The notes below the pieces were generated by a model. The model saw nothing but the letters and a program-made list of their open reading frames with translations, had not been told where the DNA came from and ran no database searches. The position numbers and the translations under genes were made by a program. A stretch of 64,000 nt of DNA from Flavobacteriaceae bacterium (GTDB taxonomy: Bacteria; Bacteroidota; Bacteroidia; Flavobacteriales; Flavobacteriaceae). Position 1 is the first letter of the stretch. Every line of letters begins with the position of its first letter. Below are positions 45,161 to 54,537 of the stretch, one piece after another. The stretch is from NCBI GenBank assembly GCA_002746415.1, contig NVXD01000001.1, forward strand, positions 124,001-188,000. Direction: 5' to 3'.

Positions 45161-46081
45161 ATGAACGTATCAGACTTTACATATCTATTACAAAAACCCA
45201 ATAAGGTTGATTCTCCTGTACAGACCAAACAGTTAGAAGATATCCTAACGGAATACCCCTACTTTCAAGCTGCAAGGGCTGTTCATTTAAAAGGCCTAAA
45301 AAATCTCAATAGTTACAAATACAATAATGCCTTAAAAATAACAGCTGCCCATACAGCTGATAGAGATGTTCTTTTTGATTTTATAACATCAGAAGAATTT
45401 TTGCAAAACAATGTTGCCAATAGTATTGCAGGAAGGGATAGCTACCTGAACGATATGGAAACAATATCAGAAGAGGTAAGCCAAATTGAAAAAACTAAAA
45501 TGCTTCATGATGCATATTCTAAGGACAAGCCCCTTCCACAAAGCATTAAGGATGCCGAAGAAATATTAGACCCTAAACTCTTTAAATCCAAGGATCCAAA
45601 AATAGACAAGGCAATTTTGCGGGAAAAAGAATTGGCGGAAAAAGAATTAGAATTAGGCAAGCCATTAGAGTTTACCAAAAAGGAAAAACATTCTTTTGCT
45701 GAATGGCTACAATTAACATCCATTAAACAAAAAAACGAATCTACAATTGAATTCAAGACTAAAATAAAGGAAATAGAAATCCCTTTGAAACAAGATGCGT
45801 TAAAGAGGAAAAAGTTTGATTTAATTGATAAGTTCATTGAGAACAATCCTAAAATTGTTCCAAAAGGAAATTCAACCCAAAAAATAAACATCAAAGAGTC
45901 TTCCAAATTTGATAAGAATGAATTGATGACAGAGACTTTGGCAAAAGTATATTTGGAACAAAAAAAGTATAAAAAAGCCATACAAGCGTACAAAATTTTA
46001 AGTTTGAAATATCCAGAAAAAAGTAGTTTCTTTGCAGACCGAATTAAAGCAACAACAAAAATACAACAGGAAAATATATAG
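45161..46081 (+). CDS. Conserved hypothetical protein with C-terminal TPR-like motif, 306 aa
   Basis: No signal peptide and no membrane segment. The N-terminus (MNVSDFTYLLQKP; LEDILTEYPYFQAARAVHLKGL) is helical and resembles a repeat pair. The middle is highly charged with many Lys and Glu (about 100-230). Near the C-terminus is one TPR-like helix pair at about 255-290 (TLAKVYLEQKKYKKAIQAYKILSLKYPE). I know of no assigned function. It begins 6 bp after lptE and ends 2 bp before secG, so it is translated from the same message as two envelope-biogenesis genes. A scaffolding role there is possible but unproven. Confidence 0.85.
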   Translation: MNVSDFTYLLQKPNKVDSPVQTKQLEDILTEYPYFQAARAVHLKGLKNLNSYKYNNALKITAAHTADRDVLFDFITSEEFLQNNVANSIAGRDSYLNDMETISEEVSQIEKTKMLHDAYSKDKPLPQSIKDAEEILDPKLFKSKDPKIDKAILREKELAEKELELGKPLEFTKKEKHSFAEWLQLTSIKQKNESTIEFKTKIKEIEIPLKQDALKRKKFDLIDKFIENNPKIVPKGNSTQKINIKESSKFDKNELMTETLAKVYLEQKKYKKAIQAYKILSLKYPEKSSFFADRIKATTKIQQENI

Positions 46082-46083
46082 AA

Positions 46084-46449
46084 ATGAGTACATTTTCAAT
46101 CTTCTTGATTTTAATACTAGCAGTATGCCTTTTACTGGTATTGGTTATCATGGTACAAAACCCAAAAGGCGGTGGTCTTTCTTCTTCTTTCGGAGGTGGC
46201 GGCACACAAATAGTTGGCGGTGTTAAAAAAACAGGTGACTTTTTAGATAAAAGTACATGGACATTGGCAACTTTATTGATCGTATTGATTCTTTTATCCA
46301 ATGTGGCCTTAAAAGGAAATTATGCAGCAGCAGATTCTAAGTTGCTTCAAGGAGATGACATTGAAAATACACCTCCTGTGCTTCCTGACACAACTACTCC
46401 TGAAGAAACAACAACAGATGGGGTAACTCCTATCGACACGACTGAATAA
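46084..46449 (+). CDS. secG: Preprotein translocase subunit SecG, 121 aa
   Basis: Two membrane helices at about 3-22 and 58-75 flank the conserved SecG loop (VIMVQNPKGGGLSSSFGGGGTQ). SecG is the non-essential third subunit of the SecYEG channel and helps SecA-driven export. The C-terminal tail of about 40 residues after the second helix is rich in Thr, Pro and Asp, as often seen in Bacteroidota SecG. It starts 2 bp after the preceding stop codon and is followed by a strong terminator. Confidence 0.95.
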   Translation: MSTFSIFLILILAVCLLLVLVIMVQNPKGGGLSSSFGGGGTQIVGGVKKTGDFLDKSTWTLATLLIVLILLSNVALKGNYAAADSKLLQGDDIENTPPVLPDTTTPEETTTDGVTPIDTTE

Positions 46450-46480
46450 TATAAAAACAAATCGTGGAAAACATATTTAA

Positions 46481-46514
46481 AATGCCAGCAAAAATGACAA
46501 GCTGGCATTTTTTG
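46481..46514 (+). terminator. Terminator after secG
   Basis: AATGCCAGC (46481-46489) pairs with GCTGGCATT (46501-46509), a 9-bp stem and 11-nt loop followed by TTTTG. It ends the lptE-secG message and separates it from groES. Confidence 0.85.
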
Positions 46515-46540
46515 TTTTACAATATGTCAGTTTTACGTAA

Positions 46541-46555
46541 TGGCACAATTTCTGC
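46541..46555 (+). promoter_or_regulatory. Possible sigma-54 (-24/-12) element upstream of groES
   Basis: TGGCACAATTTCTGC has TGGCAC, five bases, then CTGC (consensus TTGC). The GG and GC pairs are 10 bp apart, the canonical spacing. Transcription would start near 46567, leaving a 33-nt leader before groES. It could be coincidental, since no good Bacteroidota -7 box was found here to compare with. Confidence 0.3.
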
Positions 46556-46599
46556 TTTTAAAAAACAAGAATTTAATTATCAAACTAAAAAATAAAAAC

Positions 46600-46878
46600 A
46601 TGGCTAAAGTTAGCATTAAACCATTAGCAGACAGAGTTCTTATTGAGCCCATGGCAGCCGAAACCAAAACTGCGTCTGGAATCATTATACCTGATACTGC
46701 TAAAGAAAAACCTCAAAAAGGAAAAGTAGTGGCAGTTGGCCCAGGAACAAAAGATGAAAAAGTCACCGTTAAGGTTGGTGATTCAGTTCTTTATGGAAAA
46801 TACGCTGGTACGGAGCTAAAATTAGATGGCACTGATTATTTAATGATGCGCGAAAGTGACATTTTAGCAATTGTTTAA
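46600..46878 (+). CDS. groES: Co-chaperonin GroES, 92 aa
   Basis: The start was set at 46600 ([17 protein letters not shown]), which gives the usual length. A frame opening at 46540 would add 20 Lys/Leu/Asn-rich residues not found in the family. The mobile loop ([19 protein letters not shown]) and the C-terminal [16 protein letters not shown] are conserved. Seven subunits cap GroEL during folding. It lies 19 bp upstream of groEL. No CIRCE-type inverted repeat is visible in the 150 bp before it. Confidence 0.97.
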   Translation: MAKVSIKPLADRVLIEPMAAETKTASGIIIPDTAKEKPQKGKVVAVGPGTKDEKVTVKVGDSVLYGKYAGTELKLDGTDYLMMRESDILAIV

Positions 46879-46894
46879 TTATAAAAATAACTGA

Positions 46895-48532
<1,638 letters not shown>

Positions 48533-48556
48533 TTATTTATAATACTGTACAAATAT

Positions 48557-48588
48557 AAAAGCCGTTCTAGAAATAGAACGGCTTTTTT
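48557..48588. terminator. Bidirectional terminator between groEL and the DUF3179 gene
   Basis: GCCGTTCTA (48561-48569) and TAGAACGGC (48574-48582) form a 9-bp perfect stem with a GAAA tetraloop, preceded by A4 and followed by T7. It serves the convergent genes on both sides. Confidence 0.88.
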
Positions 48589-48611
48589 TATAAGTACTAA
48601 ACTAAAACTGC

Positions 48612-49712
48612 CTAATTATAGATTTCAGCATTGGGATAAAATGCTCCAATAGAAAACCAATAGGCAATAAACGATACCGTAGATTTCAATTTATTCCCTT
48701 GACCCGGACCTGAAATAGCTTCTCCGAACACATTCCATACTGTTCCTTCATTATCACTAAAAAAAGCTTCAGCTCCATTAAAGGCATACTCAAACTCTAA
48801 AGAATTTGTATTACCCTCCAATTCAAAAGAAACTATGGTTGTTCCATCGCCAACCAGAAGAATATCCTTTCCATTGACCTCATCTATAATAATATTACCA
48901 TTTCCAAAAGCATTAAACTGATATGCCTTGGCAGCCTCATCATCTATAATGGCATGCACACGTTCTTTTGAAGGCAATCTTTCATCCTCAGGATTTAACG
49001 GGAATATTAAATAGGAATTATTAGTCTTATAATCTCCATATGGATAAACTCCATAATTTCTAGAAAAACCTGTATCGGCATTCATCACCTTTGTATCAGG
49101 ATACATTGATTTCCATACTTCCCAAGTTGTCTCTAAAACAGGGATAACCTCTGGTATTTCTCCTATTAAATCACCATTGATGCATTTTAAACCTACCTGT
49201 GACCAATTACTATCGGTTGCCCTGTCATAAAGAATTAAATTGTTATTGTACAACAAACCAGAAACCCCAAAAGAAGTTTCTTCACCATCCATAATTCTGC
49301 TCCAACCCATTGAAGTCCCAGTTAATGGGCATAAAGAAACAGTAATTGATGTTCCATTGACATCATCATTTACCACTTCATGCCAATCCAAAATAAAATG
49401 TGGATATGCTCTAGTCTCGTCTCCAACTTTAAGTCCTATGACCAATAAGTCATCAGAACCTGCCGGGACATCATTTACTGTAAAAAATTTAGGGTTATCT
49501 ATAGATGGTATACCATCTTTTCCTGGACCACCATCTCTTACTTCCGCTACTGGCACTAACCAACCGTCTGTGGCTGTTCCTCCAATACTACCGCCCCCGC
49601 CCGAGTTGATGTTTCCCGCTGTGTTATCATCATCACCGCCAGACACATCACTACTACTGCATGCAACCACAAGCAATGCACTGTAAAGCATTATTAAAAT
49701 TTTATTTTTCAT
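48612..49712 (-). CDS. DUF3179 domain-containing lipoprotein, 366 aa
   Basis: Lipoprotein signal with lipobox LVVAC (Cys18), then a serine/glycine/aspartate-rich tether. The DUF3179 domain occupies most of the rest. Recognisable pieces are RAYPHFILDWHEVVND, SLCPLTGTSMGW (the conserved cysteine-containing segment), FGVSGLLYNNNLILYDRATDSNW and NADTGFSRNYGVYPYG. The family's function is unknown; it is widespread in marine bacteria. Its ATG shares one base with the stop of the outer-membrane protein gene before it (TAATG), so the two are translationally coupled and probably act together at the outer membrane. Confidence 0.88.
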   Translation of the reverse strand: MKNKILIMLYSALLVVACSSSDVSGGDDDNTAGNINSGGGGSIGGTATDGWLVPVAEVRDGGPGKDGIPSIDNPKFFTVNDVPAGSDDLLVIGLKVGDETRAYPHFILDWHEVVNDDVNGTSITVSLCPLTGTSMGWSRIMDGEETSFGVSGLLYNNNLILYDRATDSNWSQVGLKCINGDLIGEIPEVIPVLETTWEVWKSMYPDTKVMNADTGFSRNYGVYPYGDYKTNNSYLIFPLNPEDERLPSKERVHAIIDDEAAKAYQFNAFGNGNIIIDEVNGKDILLVGDGTTIVSFELEGNTNSLEFEYAFNGAEAFFSDNEGTVWNVFGEAISGPGQGNKLKSTVSFIAYWFSIGAFYPNAEIYN

Positions 49713-50710
49713 TATTCTGAGTTTAGGTTAATTTTATTTTTTTTACCGTTTAAATTAAATACAAAGCCACTTGAAAACCTATAAGTAGGCGTAAGCTGTG
49801 TCCCATCCACATTACTGATGACAGGAAGTTCCAATTTGTTTAAAAATGTTATTTCTGGAGACAGTTTTATAGACAAACTAGGGATTACAAACAGCCATTT
49901 CCCTCCAGTGTTATCTAACTCATTACCATCAATGATATCCCTATTGGCACTTCTGTATTTAAAAGTAAGACCAGGATTTATAATGGTATTAAAAACCAAA
50001 AACTGATCAGTTACCCCAAAAAACAGTTGAGTTTCATCTCCATACTCGTAAATGGATGCCCCATCTAAGTACTCTTTGTTTTCTCCTGTAATTCTATTTA
50101 TGACTCTTGCAGAAAAAGTAGTAGTTGGCCTAAATTTAAAATTTTTACTAAATGAAGCAAATAAAATAATATCCCAGGCCCCACTTCCTGGTTGTAAATC
50201 TGCAATATATGTTATCCCATCACCATTTACTTCGTCAAAAGACCCTAATGGAATTTTACTCCCAGCTCCTAAAGTCACGTCACTTGTTTCTCCTAAAATT
50301 TTTGGAAAACTATATTTGGCCAACACAACCGCATCCCCAAAACCACTTGTTTGTTGCAAGTCTGTATTTCCAAACTGATTGATAATTCTACGCTGGTTTA
50401 CCCAAGTAAACAAAGTCTCAACAGACCATCTATTTGTAATTGAATAACCAATGTTAAACAGTGCAGAATGTGTGATTCTGTGTCTTGAATCATCATCCAA
50501 TTTATCACTCCCCGCATTAAGAGTACTTAAATTATTATAATCATAGTGCAGTCCCAACTGTACGGAACCCTTGCCTTCGTTTGATAAACCAAGGCTGTTG
50601 GACAAGGGTATTCCTCCAGAGCAACAGGTTTGAGAATATAATGATTGAATTGATAAAAAAATCAATAAGATAAGAACATGTCTAATGTACATAAGTTTGG
50701 ATTTGCACAT
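49712..50710 (-). CDS. Outer-membrane beta-barrel protein with N-terminal Cys-Cys pair, 332 aa
   Basis: A signal peptide (hydrophobic stretch HVLILLIFLSIQSLYSQ) is followed by TCCSGGIP; residues Cys29-Cys30 sit at the very start of the mature chain. The remainder alternates amphipathic strands ending in aromatic residues (for example RWSVETLFTWVNQR; VVLAKYSFPKIL; YRFSSGFVFNL), fitting a barrel of about 12-14 strands. Similar proteins are annotated as transporters or outer-membrane proteins near metal genes, but no substrate is known. An internal ATG at 50692 would give an equally good signal peptide and is a possible start. It is coupled to the DUF3179 gene by a one-base overlap. Confidence 0.8.
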   Translation of the reverse strand: MCKSKLMYIRHVLILLIFLSIQSLYSQTCCSGGIPLSNSLGLSNEGKGSVQLGLHYDYNNLSTLNAGSDKLDDDSRHRITHSALFNIGYSITNRWSVETLFTWVNQRRIINQFGNTDLQQTSGFGDAVVLAKYSFPKILGETSDVTLGAGSKIPLGSFDEVNGDGITYIADLQPGSGAWDIILFASFSKNFKFRPTTTFSARVINRITGENKEYLDGASIYEYGDETQLFFGVTDQFLVFNTIINPGLTFKYRSANRDIIDGNELDNTGGKWLFVIPSLSIKLSPEITFLNKLELPVISNVDGTQLTPTYRFSSGFVFNLNGKKNKINLNSE

Positions 50711-50786
50711 TTTTAGTATGTAGCAAATGGAACTCCTTACATTAAATCATTATTTTAACGTATTGAAACATGGTGTTTTAACATTT

Positions 50787-51290
50787 TCAAAAAGCCAACA
50801 TCCAGATCGCCATGGCCAACATAATGGCATTTTCTATGAATGTAGCCCCAGTCATAGGCAGTTTTAAAGCAGTTCCCAAACAAGCACAGCGAATACTTTT
50901 TTTATCCATTAAGGTTTTAACAACACCAAAAGTTGTAATGCCCAATACTAGTATTGTCACATAAAGTGCAATTTGAGTCTGAAATCGCATTAAAAACAAA
51001 AGTCCTAGTACAAGTTCAATAAAGGGATACTCCCAGCCATAAGCTGGAAAGTCCTTTGCCAATGGGTCATACATCCTAAAACTATCTGGAAAACCTCTCA
51101 AGTCTAATAACTAAAAACAATGTAGAAAAGCCACATAAAATCCAACATGGCCTCTACAATATTCCAATCTTTATAATTCAGTAAAATTTACCGAAACACT
51201 AGATACTCCTTTTACATTTTCTAATTTTCCCTAGACCAATGCTACGTATCCGCTACAGGTCATTCCTAATACGCTATAGGTGTGTTTCAT
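50787..51290 (-). pseudogene. Decayed HMA domain-MauE/DoxX membrane fusion gene
   Basis: Reading from an ATG at 51290 gives MKHTYSVLGMTCSGYVALV then a stop (TAG), KLENVKGVSSVSVNFTEL then a stop (TAA): the first half of a heavy-metal-associated domain whose second metal cysteine is Tyr. After a deletion, MLDFMWLFYIVFS appears in a second frame. LLDLRGFPDSFRMYDPLAKDF then continues in a third stretch that stays open to 50787, with three further membrane helices and the CACLGTALKLPM motif of MauE-like proteins. Intact relatives are single fused HMA-MauE proteins of roughly 230 residues. This copy has two stops, a frameshift and an internal loss. A 104-residue remnant (from a TTG at 51101) could still be made. 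Confidence 0.8.
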
Positions 51291-51293
51291 ACG

Positions 51294-51662
51294 TTAATGC
51301 TTGTGCTTATGCTCATCACTATCATCTGTATTGTCTTCCCTATACTTACAGCAAGGGTGAACACTCTCGTAAGCTTCCTCTGTAGCCTTCAATTCTTTAG
51401 TGTCATGACCAACAGACACCAAAGCTGTTTTTATTACCATAGGGTTAGTCTTGCGTTCATCAATGATTAATGACAGTTGGTGAGAGGGAATATCCCAAAT
51501 AGCATATTTTACTCCTGTTACTCCTAGCGCTGCTTTTTCTATCCGCATTTTGCACATTTCACATTTACCATCAACTTCAAATGCTACTTTTTTATTCTTT
51601 TCCTGAGCAAACATTCCTATTGACAGCAACAAAAATGTCATTCCTAAAATTATTTTTTTCAT
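51294..51662 (-). CDS. Secreted heavy-metal-associated (HMA) domain protein with His-rich tail, 122 aa
   Basis: The start was set at the ATG at 51662 (MKKIILGMTFLLLSIGMFAQ, a clear signal peptide). A longer frame from 51710 would overlap the TonB receptor gene. The HMA fold begins at residue 26, with the metal-binding pair Cys34 and Cys37 (DGKCEMCKMR). The C-terminus adds a second possible site: HPCC (Cys104-Cys105) and a tail ending EHKHKH. Periplasmic HMA proteins of this kind bind soft metals such as copper. It follows the TonB receptor gene by 22 bp and precedes the decayed HMA-MauE gene by 3 bp, all on one strand. Confidence 0.88.
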   Translation of the reverse strand: MKKIILGMTFLLLSIGMFAQEKNKKVAFEVDGKCEMCKMRIEKAALGVTGVKYAIWDIPSHQLSLIIDERKTNPMVIKTALVSVGHDTKELKATEEAYESVHPCCKYREDNTDDSDEHKHKH

Positions 51663-51684
51663 TATCTTATTTTTTAAAAAATTA

Positions 51685-53922
51685 TTATAATTTAAATCTA
51701 AACCCCGCATAATAAGTAGCTCCCATAATAGGGGCGTACACTATACTGGTATCAAAATATGCGCCAAAAGGGTCATCAGCACCCAAAATAGGATTATTTT
51801 GGCTAAAGTTAGTTAAATTCTCCCCTCCTATGTACACCTCAAATTTCTTAGAGAATACTTTGGTGATTTGTGCATTCATTAAACTATAGGATTCAGAAAA
51901 CTCATTTAACTTGTATGGCTCTGGGTTAATTGATGTATTGTGCAACCGTTGTTTACTCAATGTATGTAGCGTATAATCCATACGCCACTGAGAGCCATTC
52001 TCTTTTGGCTGGGTCACATATCCTAAATTGGCAAAAAATCGATGTTGGGCCTGCAAAGGTTTCTGCAACAAACCTGATTGATAATCGGTTTTTACATCGT
52101 AGTACTTGTATGCGGTACGCAATTCCACATTTTTTATCACCTCATAATTCACCTCAAATTGCACACTACTGGCAGTACTTTCACCTGTTAGATTATAGAA
52201 TGAAACTTCTTGAGGGTTCTCCCAATCCACCACAACTTGATTTTCAAAATCGGTTCTATAAAAATCCAATGTAATGTTCCCTGTTCTTTCAAAAGCTGTG
52301 AATCCTTGTAAAAAACTAACACCATAGTTCCAAGCTACCTCAGGATCTAAGCCATATATTTTTCCATCAGTATCTAAAATTCGAATCTGTCTCGAGGAGG
52401 CAAACAATTGCTGGTTTTCAGCAAAAATATTTGCCGCTCTTCTTCCTTTTCCAAATGAAACCCTAAGGCTTCCTTTTTCCCAAGGAGTATAACGCGCATG
52501 TAACCTGGGTGTCATAAACGTTCCCAATCTATTATGAGCATCAACCCTAACTCCTGCCACCAAACTTAATCTTTCTAGGTTGTCATAGCTATATTCAAAA
52601 AAAGCACCTACTGAATTATCCGTTCTTGCATATGTGCTTCCATTTACAAATTCATCAAATTTATCATATGTAAAAGACAACCCCGTTTTGAATTTGTTTT
52701 GAGTATTTCCAATAATGGAATTGAACAGAGCATTAGAATATATACTTTGATGTGTAATGTCATATTGATTAAATCCATAATAAGAATCTTGTTTATGGAT
52801 ACTGTAAGACGATTGAAAACCAAAACTTTGATATGGAATTTCCGGGAAAACATATCCCAATTTCACCGAAGAATCAAATCTTCTTGTATCTATTTCACCT
52901 CCCCAAGAATTAGTGGTAAACTTATCCCTATCCGGATTAAAATTAGTTTCACCTACCTGCTTTTCATCATTTAAAAAACGAACGTTAATAAAGCTTACCC
53001 ATCCAGTTTCTGGATTTTGGTACTGCCAACGATTCATAATATTTATCTGATTGGCCAAGGGAACATCTAAAAACCCATCATTGTTTTCATCAACTTTGTC
53101 CTTCCTAAGATTACCATGCAGATACAATCCCGTACTCCATTTTTCGGTAAGTTTTCTACTGATATGCGTGTTAAGCTCTAACCTACCGTTTTTATTGGCA
53201 TATGCATTCACAAAAAGGGCATGGTCTGTAAGTGGTTTTACCAGTTCTGTGTTTATTTGTCCTGAAATACTTTCATAACCATTAACAACACTGCCTGCAC
53301 CTTTTGTAATTTGAATACTTTCTACCCAAGTTCCGGGTGTGAAAGTTAACCCATATGCCTGAGAAGCGCCTCTTACCATTGGTATGTTCTCCTGGGTGAT
53401 TAATAAATAAGGGCTGGTTAGCCCCAACATCTGAATTTGTTTTGTTCCGGTAAGTGCGTCAGAAAAATTAACATCAATAGCCGGGTTGGTCTCAAAACTT
53501 TCTGAAAGATTGCAACAAGCTGCCTTTAGTAATTCGGCGCTGTTCACTGTAATAACATTTCGCGCGTTGAAAAAAGTTTTTTGTACAGCATCTCGCTCTT
53601 TTACCACCACTACTTCATCCAATGCATTGGAAGCTTGCAACCAATGATGTACCATTTTTGGTTCGTCTATAGTTAGGGTATCAGCTTTAAAGCCTACATA
53701 ACTTATAATTAATTTATTAAACTCTTTTTTATAAGGAATAGAAAACAGCCCTTCTGCATTGGTCATTGTCCCCACTTGAGAATTTAACCAATACACATTG
53801 GCTCCCGGAAGTCCAATATGTTTGTTTTCTGAATTTGCCTCCATAATCATCCCTTCTACCTTATCATTTTGTGAAGTGGCCATCAATGGGAGCAATAGTA
53901 ATAGATATATATATTGTTTCAT
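51685..53922 (-). CDS. TonB-dependent outer-membrane receptor, probably metal-related, 745 aa
   Basis: A signal peptide (about 1-17) is followed by a carboxypeptidase-regulatory-like beta-sandwich (about 20-100, VEGMIMEANSENKHIGLPGANVYW), the plug domain (about 105-235, SIQITKGAGSVVNGYESISGQIN), then a 22-strand-type barrel ending in the aromatic terminus TYYAGFRFKL. In the plug, AACCNLSESFETNPAIDV carries a Cys136-Cys137 pair, typical of a receptor subgroup found beside HMA-domain genes. It likely imports a metal ion or metal complex (copper is the first guess from neighbours). It lies between the HYC_CC_PP gene (106 bp) and the HMA gene (22 bp). Confidence 0.92.
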   Translation of the reverse strand: MKQYIYLLLLLPLMATSQNDKVEGMIMEANSENKHIGLPGANVYWLNSQVGTMTNAEGLFSIPYKKEFNKLIISYVGFKADTLTIDEPKMVHHWLQASNALDEVVVVKERDAVQKTFFNARNVITVNSAELLKAACCNLSESFETNPAIDVNFSDALTGTKQIQMLGLTSPYLLITQENIPMVRGASQAYGLTFTPGTWVESIQITKGAGSVVNGYESISGQINTELVKPLTDHALFVNAYANKNGRLELNTHISRKLTEKWSTGLYLHGNLRKDKVDENNDGFLDVPLANQINIMNRWQYQNPETGWVSFINVRFLNDEKQVGETNFNPDRDKFTTNSWGGEIDTRRFDSSVKLGYVFPEIPYQSFGFQSSYSIHKQDSYYGFNQYDITHQSIYSNALFNSIIGNTQNKFKTGLSFTYDKFDEFVNGSTYARTDNSVGAFFEYSYDNLERLSLVAGVRVDAHNRLGTFMTPRLHARYTPWEKGSLRVSFGKGRRAANIFAENQQLFASSRQIRILDTDGKIYGLDPEVAWNYGVSFLQGFTAFERTGNITLDFYRTDFENQVVVDWENPQEVSFYNLTGESTASSVQFEVNYEVIKNVELRTAYKYYDVKTDYQSGLLQKPLQAQHRFFANLGYVTQPKENGSQWRMDYTLHTLSKQRLHNTSINPEPYKLNEFSESYSLMNAQITKVFSKKFEVYIGGENLTNFSQNNPILGADDPFGAYFDTSIVYAPIMGATYYAGFRFKL

Positions 53923-54028
53923 TTATTTAATTTTAGTATTCAATTAATAAGTTTCCAAATGGAAATCATCTAACTACCGAATTCCCATAAAAAAGGAAAA
54001 CGAAAGCGTCTTACTATGAATAATAAAA

Positions 54029-54430
54029 TCAAATAATAAAAACCTGGTCCAAAACCTGTATGTCTCTGACCAGTATGGGAGGTGGGTAGTCTTTATTTGG
54101 GACAGGCTGTTCCAATACCACATCAAATAAACCAAAATAAGAATGGGTATAGGCTGCTATGAATAATTGTTGGTCACTACTTAAATCATTAAAAGTGATT
54201 TTTAGATCATCTAGTCCTTCAACAAAAGTAACTTCATCTGAACAGCAATTCATTTCAATATTCTCTTCAGCATCCAACAATTGCATACCACAACCCTCAG
54301 CCTCCTGAAAAATAGCAATATCCATAAGACGACCCATACAATAATGCTTCTCTACTGTCCACGAAGTAGTGGAAACCAGTAAGAATAAGGCCATGAATAC
54401 TGATGCTATTTTACGAAACAAATCTTTCAT
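54029..54430 (-). CDS. HYC_CC_PP family secreted protein, 133 aa
   Basis: The start was set at the ATG at 54430; an upstream GTG at 54433 would add one residue. A signal-like helix lies at about 8-25. The three motifs that name the family are all visible: HYC at 29-31, CC at 62-63 (EMNCCSDE) and PPP at 116-118 (YPPPILVRDIQVLDQVF). It is found in Bacteroidota, commonly just before a TonB-dependent receptor of the metal type, as here. The conserved histidine and cysteines suggest metal binding in the periplasm, but the role has not been established. It is first in the metal-related gene run, 106 bp before the receptor. Confidence 0.88.
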   Translation of the reverse strand: MKDLFRKIASVFMALFLLVSTTSWTVEKHYCMGRLMDIAIFQEAEGCGMQLLDAEENIEMNCCSDEVTFVEGLDDLKITFNDLSSDQQLFIAAYTHSYFGLFDVVLEQPVPNKDYPPPILVRDIQVLDQVFII

Positions 54431-54537
54431 CACAACAAAAATACAAAATATTACACCTGCCCTATAGCAGCATATACATTATTAACTAAATTTTAAGTGC
54501 AATATTGTCGTAATTTTACCTTGAAAATATATCGATA

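Noticed and set aside
46540-46599. N-terminal 20-residue extension of GroES
   Set aside because: Low-complexity Lys/Leu/Asn stretch absent from GroES; the ATG at 46600 gives the standard protein.
49240-49686. 148-residue open frame on the plus strand
   Set aside because: Antisense to the DUF3179 gene, proline/serine-rich with no recognisable domain; the minus-strand gene has a signal peptide and family motifs.
53952-53965. TTTCC-AAAT-GGAAA palindrome upstream of the TonB receptor gene
   Set aside because: Short and AT-rich; no second copy or known regulator match.
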